A stretch of 64,000 nucleotides of DNA from Casp-actino8 sp965659595 (GCA_965659595.1 CBFHWN010000005.1:7928-71927), one strand, 5' to 3'. Shown: positions 27,062 through 36,028, counted from the stretch's first letter. Made by a program: numbers and translations. The notes: a model not told the origin generated them from the sequence alone.

Positions 27062-27520
27062 ATGTCGCGTGGTGACGAGTCGAGTCGAACGGAGCGCTCG
27101 CGCGATTCGTTCGCGGCGAGTTCGTTCCGTGGAATGTCCACGTTCAGGGGTGGTCTCGTCGACCACCGGATGGCTCGCCGGGCCACCATCAACGAGGTTC
27201 ATCGCGGACGCCTCGGACGGGAAGAAGTGTGCGATGCGCATCCTGAACTCATGCGCGCCGCCCGCTCGGTGGGGAAGCGCACCGAGGCGATCTGTCCGAT
27301 CTGTGAGGACGACAACCTGGTTCTCGTGACCTACGTGTTCGGTCCGCGACTGCCTGCCCAAGGTCGACTGGCGGCCGACAACGACGAGTTGGCGTCTTTC
27401 CATCGGCGTCCCGAGGAGTACACGGCTTACGTAGTCGAAGCCTGTTGTTCGTGTCGCTGGCACTACCTCGTGCGGGCCCTACCGATCGGCGGCCAGCGCG
27501 GTCGCCGGCAGGTGGGGTGA
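27062..27520 (+). CDS. DUF5318 family protein
   Basis: About 152 residues if started at the ATG at 27062; the conserved part begins near the ATG at 27134 (RRATINEVHRGRLG, EVCDAHPELMRAAR). A zinc-ribbon-like set of cysteines follows: CPICEDD and CCSCRWHYL. DUF5318 proteins are actinobacterial and of unknown function. It starts 10 bases after pcnA and is followed at once by a membrane protein gene, so it probably belongs to one transcript. Confidence 0.8.
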   Translation: MSRGDESSRTERSRDSFAASSFRGMSTFRGGLVDHRMARRATINEVHRGRLGREEVCDAHPELMRAARSVGKRTEAICPICEDDNLVLVTYVFGPRLPAQGRLAADNDELASFHRRPEEYTAYVVEACCSCRWHYLVRALPIGGQRGRRQVG

Positions 27521-27527
27521 CGTTCTC

Positions 27528-28187
27528 GTGGCCAAACGCGATCTCACCGGTTCGTCGGGTCTGAGTCGTCTCGGCTTGTCGACCCGTTCGTCGCGTAACA
27601 ACCGGTGGCTGTCCTACGACGCCAGTCGCCGTCTGCAGCGCGATGCCCTCACCGGCATCGTGATGGTGATCGTTGCCGCGCTCGGCTTGTTGCTCATGGG
27701 AGCGTTCACGGATTCGTTCGCCGTACAGTTCGTCGACGGTGTCCCGGTGGCCGAAGGCAAGGAGTGCCAACTCTTCCAAGTGTTCTCACCCGACGATCCA
27801 ACCACTCCGATGCGACCGATCGTCGATTGTGGCGATGAAGCGAGTATCGGGTTCTCAGGAGTGATCCGGCACGTTCTGGTGGCTATCGGAGCCGTCGGAG
27901 TCTTTCTTCTTCTCAGCGCAGTGTTCTCGCTGCTGCTCTCGTCGCGGATGCCGCAGGAGACGTTGGCGGTCCCGTTCTGTGTGGCGGCCATCCTGCTCGG
28001 CATGATCGCCCTGTGGTGGGGACTGGGTGACATGGGCGGACCGGCCCTCGTGGTGCAGGCCGAACGTGACCAGGCCGTGACCGGCTTGTTGCGTCGCGGT
28101 GGTCAGTTCTCGACCGAACGCGGAGCCGTATCGGCCGGTGTCGGGCTGATCGCAGCCTCCATCGTCAGACTCACGCGACCTGTCTGA
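27528..28187 (+). CDS. Hypothetical four-helix membrane protein
   Basis: 219 residues. A basic Ser-rich N-terminus (about 1-40) is followed by hydrophobic segments near 43-63 (IVMVIVAALGLLLMGAF), 112-137, 145-165 and possibly 195-212. An extracytoplasmic loop carries two Cys (CQLF, DCGD). I do not recognise a family. It begins 8 bases after the DUF5318 gene. In mycobacteria a large penicillin-binding protein sits between this block and rpsF; here it is absent. Confidence 0.75.
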   Translation: MAKRDLTGSSGLSRLGLSTRSSRNNRWLSYDASRRLQRDALTGIVMVIVAALGLLLMGAFTDSFAVQFVDGVPVAEGKECQLFQVFSPDDPTTPMRPIVDCGDEASIGFSGVIRHVLVAIGAVGVFLLLSAVFSLLLSSRMPQETLAVPFCVAAILLGMIALWWGLGDMGGPALVVQAERDQAVTGLLRRGGQFSTERGAVSAGVGLIAASIVRLTRPV

Positions 28188-28403
28188 CCTGGATCGAAAG
28201 GGTGTTCGGGCCGGCCGGCCAGGTTGCTCTGCCACACCCGTCAGCCATGATCATGAGGTGCCGTTGTTCCGCTCGTCGTCCCACACTCCCGGTCGGGTCG
28301 ACCGAAGGCGCCGGTACACTTCCCGAGTCCAGTTAGACCCTGCCCCGCACGGGGCCCCGAGCCGGAAACCCGGTTCGCGACCGAAGGGAGGTTCACGCAG
28401 ATC
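28188..28403 (+). promoter_or_regulatory. rpsF leader region with hairpins
   Basis: 216 bases without an ORF. A GC-rich hairpin GCCCC-GCAC-GGGGC (28342-28355) and a small CCGG-AAAC-CCGG hairpin (28362-28373) precede the strong ribosome site AAGGGAGG (28384-28391). Ribosomal S6:S18 autoregulatory leaders are known upstream of rpsF in many bacteria. I cannot confirm the exact motif. A TACACT at 28315-28320 could be a -10. Confidence 0.35.
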
Positions 28404-28727
28404 ATGCGTGCCTACGAATTGATGATCATTATCGACGGAACTGTCGACGATGCCGTGGCCCAGCGATGGGCATCCGATGTCACCAAGTCCGTGAAGGCGG
28501 CCGGTGGCGAAGTGCACGGGAAGCCCGATTGGTGGGGCAAGCGCCGTTTGGCCTACCCGATCAAGAAGAAGGAAGACGGCTACTACGCCGTTTTCAACCT
28601 CGTCGCCCCCGCCGGCGCTCTCGACGAGTTCGAGCGCTCACTGCGGATCTCCGACGACATCCTGCGCCACAAGTTGTTGCGTCTCCCCGATGCCGAAGCG
28701 GCTCGGCGAGGCCTGACGGCGGCCTGA
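28404..28727 (+). CDS. rpsF: 30S ribosomal protein S6
   Basis: 107 residues. MRAYELMIIIDG, WWGKRRLAYPIKKKEDGYYAV and DILRHKLLRL are the S6 signatures. It binds S18 on the 30S platform; rpsR lies two genes downstream. First gene of the rpsF-ssb-rpsR-rplI cluster. Confidence 0.97.
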   Translation: MRAYELMIIIDGTVDDAVAQRWASDVTKSVKAAGGEVHGKPDWWGKRRLAYPIKKKEDGYYAVFNLVAPAGALDEFERSLRISDDILRHKLLRLPDAEAARRGLTAA

Positions 28728-28764
28728 GCGCGGTCGGTCACCGTCACACCGCTAGGAGGACACC

Positions 28765-29211
28765 ATGGCATCCAACTCCATTACCGTCGTCGGGAATCTC
28801 ACCCGCGACCCCGAACTTCGCTTCACCCAGTCGGGTAAGCCGACCGTCACGCTCGGTCTCGCCGTCAATCGCCGCTATCAGGTGAACGGTGAATGGCAGG
28901 AGCAGACCTCGTACATGAACGTGGTCGCTTGGGATCAGCTCGCTGAGAACATCGCAGCGTCGCTCACCAAGGGCAGCCGTGTGCTCGTCAGCGGACGTCT
29001 CGACGTCCGTGAGTACGAAGCTCGCGATGGCGGAAAGCGCACCGCTGTCGACATCGTGGCCGACGAAATCGGCCCGTCGTTGCGGTGGGCGACCGCCTCG
29101 GTCGAGCGCACCCCCGGTCGCGGTGATGGCGGCGGCGGATACAGCGGCGGTGGCCGTTCATCCGCTCCGGCCCCGGCCGCCGATTCCTACCCCGACGAAG
29201 AACCGTTCTGA
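28765..29211 (+). CDS. ssb: Single-stranded DNA-binding protein
   Basis: 148 residues. The OB fold occupies residues 1 to about 110 (NSITVVGNLTRDPELRFTQS, WQEQTSYMNVVAWDQLAENI, KGSRVLVSGRL), followed by a Gly/Ser/Pro linker and an acidic tip DEEPF that recruits repair and replication proteins. TAGGAGGA precedes the ATG. It is placed between rpsF and rpsR, as is typical. Confidence 0.97.
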   Translation: MASNSITVVGNLTRDPELRFTQSGKPTVTLGLAVNRRYQVNGEWQEQTSYMNVVAWDQLAENIAASLTKGSRVLVSGRLDVREYEARDGGKRTAVDIVADEIGPSLRWATASVERTPGRGDGGGGYSGGGRSSAPAPAADSYPDEEPF

Positions 29212-29248
29212 TCATCACGATCTCTCTACGACCCAAGGACACTTCCCC

Positions 29249-29650
29249 ATGAGCAACAACAACAAGAAAGCCCCTCGTCGCGGCGCCCCCAAGGACACCG
29301 GACGCAAGATCAAGAAGAAGGCCAACATTCTGTCGGCCGAAAAAGTCGAGTACATCGACTACAAGGACGTGAATCTGCTGCAGCGGTTCATGTCCGACCG
29401 TTCCAAGATTCGCGGCCAAAAGATCAATGGGAACACCGTTCAACAGCAGCGTGAATTGGCCACAGCCATCAAGAACGCTCGTGAGATGGCGCTTTTGCCG
29501 TACACGAAGCGGGTGGCTTCGGCCGGACGTGGTCCGCGTCGCGGTCCGGCTGCCGAGCGAGCAAGTGAACAGGTCGCCGAGGTCGAGATGACCGATCAGG
29601 TCGAGACCGAGGTCGTGGAGACTGGCGCCGACGCAGAAGGTGAGGCCTGA
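29249..29650 (+). CDS. rpsR: 30S ribosomal protein S18 with acidic C-terminal extension
   Basis: 133 residues from the ATG at 29249. The S18 core (about 20-95) has EYIDYKDVNLLQRFMSDRSK and the TAIKNAREMALLPYT motif. S18 is normally about 75-85 residues; here a C-terminal tail of about 35 residues is rich in Glu/Val/Thr (VEMTDQVETEVVETGADAEG). The N-terminal extension is basic. It overlaps nothing; rplI follows 2 bases after its stop. Confidence 0.95.
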   Translation: MSNNNKKAPRRGAPKDTGRKIKKKANILSAEKVEYIDYKDVNLLQRFMSDRSKIRGQKINGNTVQQQRELATAIKNAREMALLPYTKRVASAGRGPRRGPAAERASEQVAEVEMTDQVETEVVETGADAEGEA

Positions 29651-29652
29651 TC

Positions 29653-30099
29653 ATGAAGGTGATTCTTCGTTCCGACATCTCCGGGCTTGGTAAGCGCGGT
29701 GACATCGTCGAGGTGGCCGACGGCCACGGTCGCAACTTCCTGCTGCCGCGCGGTCTGGCCATCAAGGCTTCCGATGGTGCTCTCAGCCAGGCGGCTGCCA
29801 TGCGCCGTCGTCGCGACTTGCGTGACGCCGCCGATCGTGAATCGGCCCAGACCGTGGCGACGGTTTTGGTGAGCAAGGTCATCGAAGTGGCCGCCAAGGC
29901 TGGTCCCGAGGGTCGTCTCTACGGTTCGATTCATGCGACCGACGTGGCCGAGGCCGTTTCAGCTCAAGCCGGTGTCGAGCTCGACCGCAAGAAGATCATG
30001 GTCCCCGACCACATCAAGACCGTGGGCGAGTACTCGGTGGGGGCGCATCCGCATCCCGACGTCGAGTTCTCTTTCACGATCAACGTCGTCGCTCAGTGA
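29653..30099 (+). CDS. rplI: 50S ribosomal protein L9
   Basis: 148 residues. The N-terminal domain has MKVILRSDISGLGKRGDIVE and the GRNFLLPRGLA motif, the connecting helix is standard, and the C-terminal domain has GPEGRLYGSIHATDVAEAV. It binds 23S rRNA at the L1 stalk base. It begins 2 bases after rpsR. Confidence 0.97.
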   Translation: MKVILRSDISGLGKRGDIVEVADGHGRNFLLPRGLAIKASDGALSQAAAMRRRRDLRDAADRESAQTVATVLVSKVIEVAAKAGPEGRLYGSIHATDVAEAVSAQAGVELDRKKIMVPDHIKTVGEYSVGAHPHPDVEFSFTINVVAQ

Positions 30100-30112
30100 C
30101 CTCGATCGGGGT

Positions 30113-30142
30113 TCATCCACAGGATCCCGGCCATTGTCCACA
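30113..30142. promoter_or_regulatory. Pair of DnaA boxes upstream of dnaB
   Basis: TCATCCACA (30113-30121, one mismatch) and TTGTCCACA (30134-30142, perfect, identical to the central oriC box) lie 21 bases apart in direct orientation in the 94-base rplI-dnaB gap. They could place dnaB under DnaA control. Confidence 0.5.
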
Positions 30143-30202
30143 GGAAGTTCACAGGGATGTCCCTCTAGCGATCAACAGGTTTGATGGGGGAAGGTGGGTC
30201 TC

Positions 30203-31642
30203 GTGACCGACACGTATTCCTCGTCAGGATCCTCGTCCGGCCGTCCGGGTCGGGGCAACGGGTCGCGTCCGATGTCATCGGACCGCGTGCCCCCGCACAA
30301 CCTGAGTGCTGAAGAGTCGTTGCTCGGCGCGTTACTGCTGTCGCGTGAGGCCGTGAACACGATCAGCGAACTCGGGATGCAACCCGACTTTTTCTATCGG
30401 GCGGCCCATCAGCACGTGTTCGACGCCATGCGCTCGTTACTCGCCGGTGGCCAACCGGTCGACGCGGTGACCGTGGCCGATGAACTGCGTAAGGCCGGTC
30501 TTCTCGACGAGATCGGTGGCATGGACTTCCTGCTACGCCTGCAGAACACCACACCAGTCATCGGCAACGTGCACCGGTACGCCAAGATCGTCAACGACAC
30601 GGCTGCCCTGCGGCGCCTCATCGGTGTGGCAAGCGAGATCGCTGAGATCGCCTACTCCGAACCTGACGACGTGGCGAAGGCCCTTGATACTGCCGAGAGC
30701 AAAGTGTTCGAAGTCGCTGACGATCGTGTGGTCGATTCAGTGGCTGAAATTCGCGACGTGCTGCGACTCACGACCGACGAACTCGAACGGCGCTACACCG
30801 AGAAGGTGGGCGTCACCGGCGTTGCCACCGGATTCGTCGACCTCGACAATGTTCTGCTCGGTCTCCAGCCGGCATCCCTCGTGATCGTGGGTGCTCGTCC
30901 GTCAATGGGTAAGTCGGCGTTCGCTCTCAATATCGCCACTCACGTGGCCAAGAACACGCGCAAGCCGGTGCTCGTGTTTTCCTTAGAAATGAGCCACAGT
31001 GAAATGGCTCAGCGAATCCTGTCGTCGGAGGCCCGTGTCGACACCAAGAAACTGCGCACCGGAAACCTGACCGGTAACGAGTGGAGCGATGTCAACAATG
31101 CGGTCGGACGTCTGGAGGTGCCGTTGTTCCTCGACGACAACCCAGCCGTGACCGTGATGGAGATCAGAGCCAAAGCTCGTCGACTGAAGGCTCGTTACGA
31201 CGATCTCGGTCTCATCGTCATCGACTATCTCCAGCTCATGGGTGGCAATACTCGAGCTGAGAACCGTCAGCTCGAAGTGAGCGACATCAGCCGAAACCTG
31301 AAGGTGTTGGCTCGTGAGTTGAACGTGCCCATCGTGGCTCTCAGTCAGTTGAGCCGTCGTCTCGAGGAGCGATCCGACAAGAAGCCGCAACTCGCCGACC
31401 TTCGTGAATCGGGTTCGCTCGAACAGGACGCCGATGTCGTCATGTTCATCCACCGCGAAGAGGTGTACAAGCAGGACTCGATGGATCCATCGTTGCGTGG
31501 TATGGCCGACCTCATCGTGGCCAAACATCGCGCTGGCGAACTCGCCAACCTCAAGTTGGTGTTCCAGGGTGAGTTCACATTGTTCCGCAGCGCGGCTCGT
31601 GGGATCTCGAATCGTTCCGACGATCCGGGCGAGGCGACTTAG
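30203..31642 (+). CDS. dnaB: Replicative DNA helicase DnaB
   Basis: 479 residues from a GTG at 30203 (GGGGGAAGG lies 9-18 bases upstream; a GTG at 30194 is the alternative). A Ser/Gly-rich N-terminus precedes the DnaB N-domain (PPHNLSAEESLLGALLLS), then the RecA-like motor with Walker A GARPSMGKSAF and Walker B LIVIDYLQLM, and the C-terminal DLRESGSLEQDAD. No intein interrupts the Walker A or other motor motifs, although inteins are frequent in actinobacterial DnaB. A hexameric 5'-3' helicase, probably loaded by DciA (5.4 kb). Confidence 0.97.
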   Translation: MTDTYSSSGSSSGRPGRGNGSRPMSSDRVPPHNLSAEESLLGALLLSREAVNTISELGMQPDFFYRAAHQHVFDAMRSLLAGGQPVDAVTVADELRKAGLLDEIGGMDFLLRLQNTTPVIGNVHRYAKIVNDTAALRRLIGVASEIAEIAYSEPDDVAKALDTAESKVFEVADDRVVDSVAEIRDVLRLTTDELERRYTEKVGVTGVATGFVDLDNVLLGLQPASLVIVGARPSMGKSAFALNIATHVAKNTRKPVLVFSLEMSHSEMAQRILSSEARVDTKKLRTGNLTGNEWSDVNNAVGRLEVPLFLDDNPAVTVMEIRAKARRLKARYDDLGLIVIDYLQLMGGNTRAENRQLEVSDISRNLKVLARELNVPIVALSQLSRRLEERSDKKPQLADLRESGSLEQDADVVMFIHREEVYKQDSMDPSLRGMADLIVAKHRAGELANLKLVFQGEFTLFRSAARGISNRSDDPGEAT

Positions 31643-31649
31643 CAGTCGT

Positions 31650-32207
31650 TCAGCCCGAGGGCAGCAACACCGGATCGCCTTCCGGTTGCCAGATTTTGGC
31701 GCCGAACATCTTTTCCATCTCGGGTTGCGGATTCATGAGCAGTTCCATGGCGTGGGCCTTCTCCTCGTCGGTGAAGTCGCGCACGGTGTGACAGAACTCG
31801 ACGGTGTTGCCTTCGGGGTCGCGGATGTAGATCGATCGGCAGAACTCGTGGTCGACCTCGAGGACGGTCTGTCCGCACGCACGCCAGCGTTCACGATGAC
31901 GTTCGAGGTCGTCGGCGGTGGGCGCATCGAAGGCGAGGTGGTTGGCCCACCAGGGCAGGCCGGCACTCTTATTGAGGTTGGTGCCGAACTCGGTTCCGAT
32001 GGAGTCGTCGTGTATCTCCCAGAAGGCAATCATTCCTTGTTCACCAGACGGCGACGTTCCAGTGGAGTAGAAGAAGTGCTTGCTCCACCCTCCTTCGGGC
32101 GTGGGAGCGGTCACGACTTTCACGAGCTCGAAACCCATGACACGGGTGTAGAAGTCGTAGTTGGCGGCCGTGTCGTGGATGGCGATGGCGACGTGATGGA
32201 AACCCAT
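31650..32207 (-). CDS. VOC (glyoxalase/bleomycin-resistance) family protein
   Basis: 185 residues. The N-terminal GFHHVAIAIHDTAANYDFYTR is the opening strand of a VOC module, with metal-ligand candidates His4/His5, the mid-protein NHLAFDAP and the C-terminal DPEGNTVEFCHT. VOC enzymes include glyoxalases, dioxygenases and epimerases, so the reaction cannot be fixed. It is convergent with dnaB, 7 bases between stops, and divergent from the next small gene. Confidence 0.85.
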   Translation of the reverse strand: MGFHHVAIAIHDTAANYDFYTRVMGFELVKVVTAPTPEGGWSKHFFYSTGTSPSGEQGMIAFWEIHDDSIGTEFGTNLNKSAGLPWWANHLAFDAPTADDLERHRERWRACGQTVLEVDHEFCRSIYIRDPEGNTVEFCHTVRDFTDEEKAHAMELLMNPQPEMEKMFGAKIWQPEGDPVLLPSG

Positions 32208-32287
32208 GAATGCAGTCTTACCCGTTGGACAGCCTGGTGGCGACGCCGAGAGCGATGGTGAGGTGTCGGGCTGGCAGAATGGTCGTC

Positions 32288-32494
32288 ATGTTCCTTGGCG
32301 AAGACCTGCTCGTTTGGCTGGTGCTGGCCCTCGGAGGAGCACTCTTCGTCGGCAACGCCTTGGCAGTGGTGAAGCCACCGCCCAAGGCACAAGACGGTGA
32401 TCTGGCTCGTGCACCACTGGCACGGAGTGTGTTGATGGCCGTCGTCGGATTGGTCGCGGCGGTGTGGTCGCTCGCGTCGCTGATCTCGGGTTGA
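32288..32494 (+). CDS. Small two-helix membrane protein
   Basis: 68 residues from the ATG at 32288: LVWLVLALGGALFVGNALAV (helix 1), a short loop with VKPPPKAQDGDLARAPLARS, then VLMAVVGLVAAVWSLASLI (helix 2). No family recognised. It is followed within 8 bases by the HD-domain gene, so the two may be co-transcribed. Confidence 0.7.
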   Translation: MFLGEDLLVWLVLALGGALFVGNALAVVKPPPKAQDGDLARAPLARSVLMAVVGLVAAVWSLASLISG

Positions 32495-32501
32495 GTTGGC
32501 C

Positions 32502-33095
32502 GTGTCGACTGATCGCCTGCAGCGCCAACTCGACTTCTTGGTCGAAATCGATCGACTGAAGGAGATAGAACGTCAGACGCGGATCGCGGCCGGCCGACGT
32601 GAGAACACAGCCGAACACTCGTGGCACCTGGCGATGTATGCACTCGTCCTCGCTGAGCACAGCAATGTAGACGTCGATCTCTTCCATGTGCTCGCTTTGT
32701 GCCTGATCCACGACATCGTCGAGATCGATGCCGGGGACACGTTCGCGTACGACGTGACCGCCAATGGCGACAAGGAAGACCGTGAACGCTTGGCCGCTGA
32801 GCGACTGTTCGGCCTACTCCCGTCGGATCAGGCCGATTACCTCTGGCGGTTGTGGGAGGAATACGAGGCGATGGAGACGCCCGAGAGCCGCTTCGCGAAC
32901 GCCGTCGATCGTATGCAGCCGGCCATGTTGAACCACGTAGCCGGTGAGGCTTCTACGTGGAAGGAGCATGGCGTCACGTTGCCCCAGGCGGTCAAACGAC
33001 TGTCTCCGATCGGAGACGGATCGGACGCGTTGTGGGCGCATACCCAATCGATCATCGACGAGGCGCGCCAGCGCGGTCACATTCGCGAAGTCTGA
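32502..33095 (+). CDS. HD-domain hydrolase (HDDC2 / YfbR 5'-deoxynucleotidase-like)
   Basis: 197 residues from a GTG at 32502 (a TTG at 32496 is possible). The HD metal ligands are visible as TAEHSWHLAMYAL, LCLIHDIVEIDAGD and a downstream Asp in NAVDRMQPAM. This is the HDDC2/YfbR arrangement, whose characterised members remove phosphate from deoxynucleoside 5'-monophosphates. Convergent with rmuC, stops 1 base apart. Confidence 0.85.
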   Translation: MSTDRLQRQLDFLVEIDRLKEIERQTRIAAGRRENTAEHSWHLAMYALVLAEHSNVDVDLFHVLALCLIHDIVEIDAGDTFAYDVTANGDKEDRERLAAERLFGLLPSDQADYLWRLWEEYEAMETPESRFANAVDRMQPAMLNHVAGEASTWKEHGVTLPQAVKRLSPIGDGSDALWAHTQSIIDEARQRGHIREV

Positions 33096-33096
33096 A

Positions 33097-34296
33097 TCAG
33101 TCGTCAATCTCTTCGGCGTCGACCACCTCGTCGTCGCTCGCCGGAAGCTCGGGAATTCCCTGCTTGGTTCGCAGACGTTCGATCTTTTTGACTTGAGCGT
33201 TGAGCTTCTTGAAGCGGGTTCCGTCGACGTTGATGGTCTCGAGGCTCGACTCGAGCTTCTGGAAGGATTTTTCGACGTCGTCGACCGCAGCGGTGTACTT
33301 CTCCCATTCCTTCTGAAAGAGATTGACGAATTGCATGATCTCGGCCGCGGTCTTTTCGGTGTGGAAGGCGTCGGCCGCCTGACGAATCACGACGAGGAAT
33401 GCGTAGAGGGTGAGGGGTGAGCAGAGCACCACCTTGCGAGACAAGGCGTAGTCGATGAGCGTGGGGTCACTCTCGTGGACGAATCCGCTGATGCTTTCGT
33501 TGGGGACGAACATGAGGACATAGTCGAGGGTGTTGTCGGTGCTCTTGTCGATGTAATCGCGCTTGGCGAGGATGTCGGCGTGGCTTCGGACGGCCTTCAC
33601 GAAGGCGTCCTGAGCCTGGGTTCGGGCTCCGTCGGTTTCGGCCTGCACGTACTCGGCGTACTTGTCGAGAGGGAACTTGACGTCCATGTAGAGAACGCGG
33701 TCGGGTGGAATGGAGAATCGGTAATCGGGCCGTCCACCGCCGTCGATGATGGTCTGCTTGTCGTAGTTGATGCCTTCGACGAATCCGGCGGCGCGAAGCA
33801 TGTCTTCGGCCAGTCGCTCACCCCATTGGCCACGCGCCTGTGAGTTGGACAGCACTCGATTGAGATTCTCGGTGCGCTGGGTGAGAGCGGCGACGGCTTC
33901 GCCCATCTTGTCGTATTGGTTCGTGTTGCGAGAGGCGAGGTCGTGAATCGCCCGGTCGATTTCGACGAGCCGGCTGCTCACTTGCTCCTGCACTTGCTTC
34001 AAACCCTGTTCGATCAACGTGGCGCGGGTGCCGATCTGCTCTCCGCCCTTCTGAGTGACCAGATCGGAGGCGAGCTTGATGGCTTCTTCGCGGTCGAGTC
34101 GGGCCCGTTCGTCGAGTTGACGCAGGGCTTGGCCGAGCGCTTCGTTGACCGTTCGGGACACGTCGGCGGTGATGACAGCCGGATCGACAGTAGGGACGAC
34201 GGGTTGTTCGACCACGGGGGCCTGCTTCGGACGTAGTTGAAGGGTGACGGCCACTCCGAGCAGGACGATGACGACGATGAGAAGGACGGTGTTCAT
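33097..34296 (-). CDS. rmuC: DNA recombination protein RmuC
   Basis: 399 residues. An N-terminal membrane anchor (VLLIVVIVLLGVAVTLQL, about 4-21) is followed by a coiled coil (about 50-150) and the RmuC nuclease-like core: NSQARGQWGERLAEDMLRAAGF, YMDVKFPLDKY and YVLMFVPNES. RmuC limits inversion at short inverted repeats. The C-terminal tail is acidic. Confidence 0.95.
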   Translation of the reverse strand: MNTVLLIVVIVLLGVAVTLQLRPKQAPVVEQPVVPTVDPAVITADVSRTVNEALGQALRQLDERARLDREEAIKLASDLVTQKGGEQIGTRATLIEQGLKQVQEQVSSRLVEIDRAIHDLASRNTNQYDKMGEAVAALTQRTENLNRVLSNSQARGQWGERLAEDMLRAAGFVEGINYDKQTIIDGGGRPDYRFSIPPDRVLYMDVKFPLDKYAEYVQAETDGARTQAQDAFVKAVRSHADILAKRDYIDKSTDNTLDYVLMFVPNESISGFVHESDPTLIDYALSRKVVLCSPLTLYAFLVVIRQAADAFHTEKTAAEIMQFVNLFQKEWEKYTAAVDDVEKSFQKLESSLETINVDGTRFKKLNAQVKKIERLRTKQGIPELPASDDEVVDAEEIDD

Positions 34297-34330
34297 GAGA
34301 ATTCAACGCTCCGAGTGCTGGTGAGTGTGA

Positions 34331-35059
34331 TCACGCGAGGCCTTCGATACCGACGAGGCGACCGTCGGCGATTGTGACGAGATACGTGCCGTCGACGATC
34401 ACGAAGTCGTCGGATTCAGGGATCGAGTAGGCGGTTCGACCCTGTTCGATCAGGCGAAGAAGTGTGTCGGACCCGACTACGGCATTTCCGGGGTGGTTCG
34501 GATCGCGAGCGTCGACACGCAATGAGACGAAGAGCAGGTCGTCGATCGGCGCCGTGTAAAGAGGGCCGCTGGCCGAGTCGAAACGGATGAGAAGTGATGT
34601 GGACGAGTCGGCACCGTCGAGGTACCCGAGGTAGAAGCCATCGGGAAGAGTGCCGGCGACTCGTCCGTCGGTGATCGAGCCGGCGGGAACGGTACGAGGT
34701 GACGACGGTGGTTCGGGGGTATCGGCCGGTGTGTAGTCGTCGAGTACGAACGCCACGTCGTTGTGCCCATCTTCGTCGTGTTCGTCGTCGGTAGTGATCG
34801 AGACGGGAGGAGCCACCGAACCGATGGTGATTGTCGGAGTGCTGGAGCCGTCGATCATCACAGTCGAGTCGACTGGTTGATTCGGATCAGGTGACGTGGT
34901 GATGGGTGACGAGGCGGTGGAGGGGTCACCGGAGATGGAGTTTTGCGCCGAGACGACGAGCAGGGCACCAGCACCACCCATCAGGGCAATGAGCAGCACG
35001 AACGGCATCTTCGATGCCGACTTCTTTCGCCGCTTTGCCTGTTTTTTCCTACCGGCCAC
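34331..35059 (-). CDS. Hypothetical membrane-anchored exported protein
   Basis: 242 residues. A very basic N-terminus (GRKKQAKRRKKSASK) precedes one transmembrane helix (about 19-42), then a Ser/Thr/Pro/Asp-rich linker to about residue 120 and a compact C-terminal domain (TLPDGFYLGYLDG, LLIRFDSASGPLY). No family recognised. Between rmuC and coaA. Likely extracytoplasmic. Confidence 0.7.
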   Translation of the reverse strand: MAGRKKQAKRRKKSASKMPFVLLIALMGGAGALLVVSAQNSISGDPSTASSPITTSPDPNQPVDSTVMIDGSSTPTITIGSVAPPVSITTDDEHDEDGHNDVAFVLDDYTPADTPEPPSSPRTVPAGSITDGRVAGTLPDGFYLGYLDGADSSTSLLIRFDSASGPLYTAPIDDLLFVSLRVDARDPNHPGNAVVGSDTLLRLIEQGRTAYSIPESDDFVIVDGTYLVTIADGRLVGIEGLA

Positions 35060-35101
35060 CTTGTCAGTTTGTCAGACGGGTGTGACAGGAGGGCGGAGTA
35101 C

Positions 35102-36028
35102 TCAGAGCTTCAGGAGGCGGACGTCGTCGACCCGATGGTCGGAGTCCTTGTGCAAGATGAGCGACGCGCGATCGCGCGTGGGTTCGATGTTCTCTCGCAG
35201 GTTGAGCCCGTTGATCTCTTTCCAGATGAATCGGGCCGTGGCCACGGCATCTTCATGTGTGAGATGAGCGTAATGCTGAAAGAAGCTGTCGGGATCTTGG
35301 AAGATCGACCCTCGGAGCGACAGAAAACGGTCGACGTACCACGATTCAATGTCGGATTCCTCGGCGTCGATATAGATCGAGAAGTCGAAATAGTCGCTCA
35401 CGAATTCGGTGCTCTCAGCCCCGGGAGCGCCGACTTGGAGAACGTTCAAACCTTCGAGGATCAAGATGTCGGGTTGGCACACCGTGGCTTGCTGACCATC
35501 CACGATGTCGTACACCACGTGGCTGTAGACCGGGGCCGATACTTCGGGGCGACCGCTCTTCAATTCGCGTAAGAACGTGAGGAGAGCACGGGTGTCGTAA
35601 CTCTCGGGAAAACCTTTGCGATTCATGATGCCGCGCTCTTCGAGAACTCGGTTGGGGTGCAAGAACCCATCGGTGGTGATGAGGTCGACCTTGGGATGGT
35701 CGGGCCACCGGGAGAGCAGAGCCTGCAGGATGCGGGCAAAGGTGCTCTTGCCGACCGCCACCGATCCGGCCACACCGATCACATAGGGAACCTTGGGAGC
35801 CAGTTTTCCGAGGAAAGTGGCGGTGACCTTGTGGAGGTTCTGGGTGGCCGACACGTACAGGTTGAGGAGACGAGTGAGGGGCAGGTACACCGCCGTGACC
35901 TCGTCGAGGTCGATGCGTTCGTTGATACCGCGTAGCCCGGCGAGATCGTCTTCTCGCAGGGTCATGGGTGTGGCGGCTCGGAGCGACGCCCAGAGATCGC
36001 GGTCGAAAGTGAGGTAGCGCTCGGGCAC
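35102..36028 (-). CDS. coaA: Pantothenate kinase (type I)
   Basis: 308 residues. LTFDRDLWASLR at the N-terminus, the P-loop GVAGSVAVGKSTFARIL (about 93-109), ITTDGFLHPNRVL, MNRKGFPESYD and LEGLNVLQ are the PanK-I signatures. It phosphorylates pantothenate, the first and usually rate-limiting step of CoA synthesis. Monocistronic in appearance. Confidence 0.97.
   Translation of the reverse strand: MPERYLTFDRDLWASLRAATPMTLREDDLAGLRGINERIDLDEVTAVYLPLTRLLNLYVSATQNLHKVTATFLGKLAPKVPYVIGVAGSVAVGKSTFARILQALLSRWPDHPKVDLITTDGFLHPNRVLEERGIMNRKGFPESYDTRALLTFLRELKSGRPEVSAPVYSHVVYDIVDGQQATVCQPDILILEGLNVLQVGAPGAESTEFVSDYFDFSIYIDAEESDIESWYVDRFLSLRGSIFQDPDSFFQHYAHLTHEDAVATARFIWKEINGLNLRENIEPTRDRASLILHKDSDHRVDDVRLLKL

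Noticed and set aside
30203..31642. Intein in DnaB
   Set aside because: The length is normal and all motor motifs are uninterrupted.
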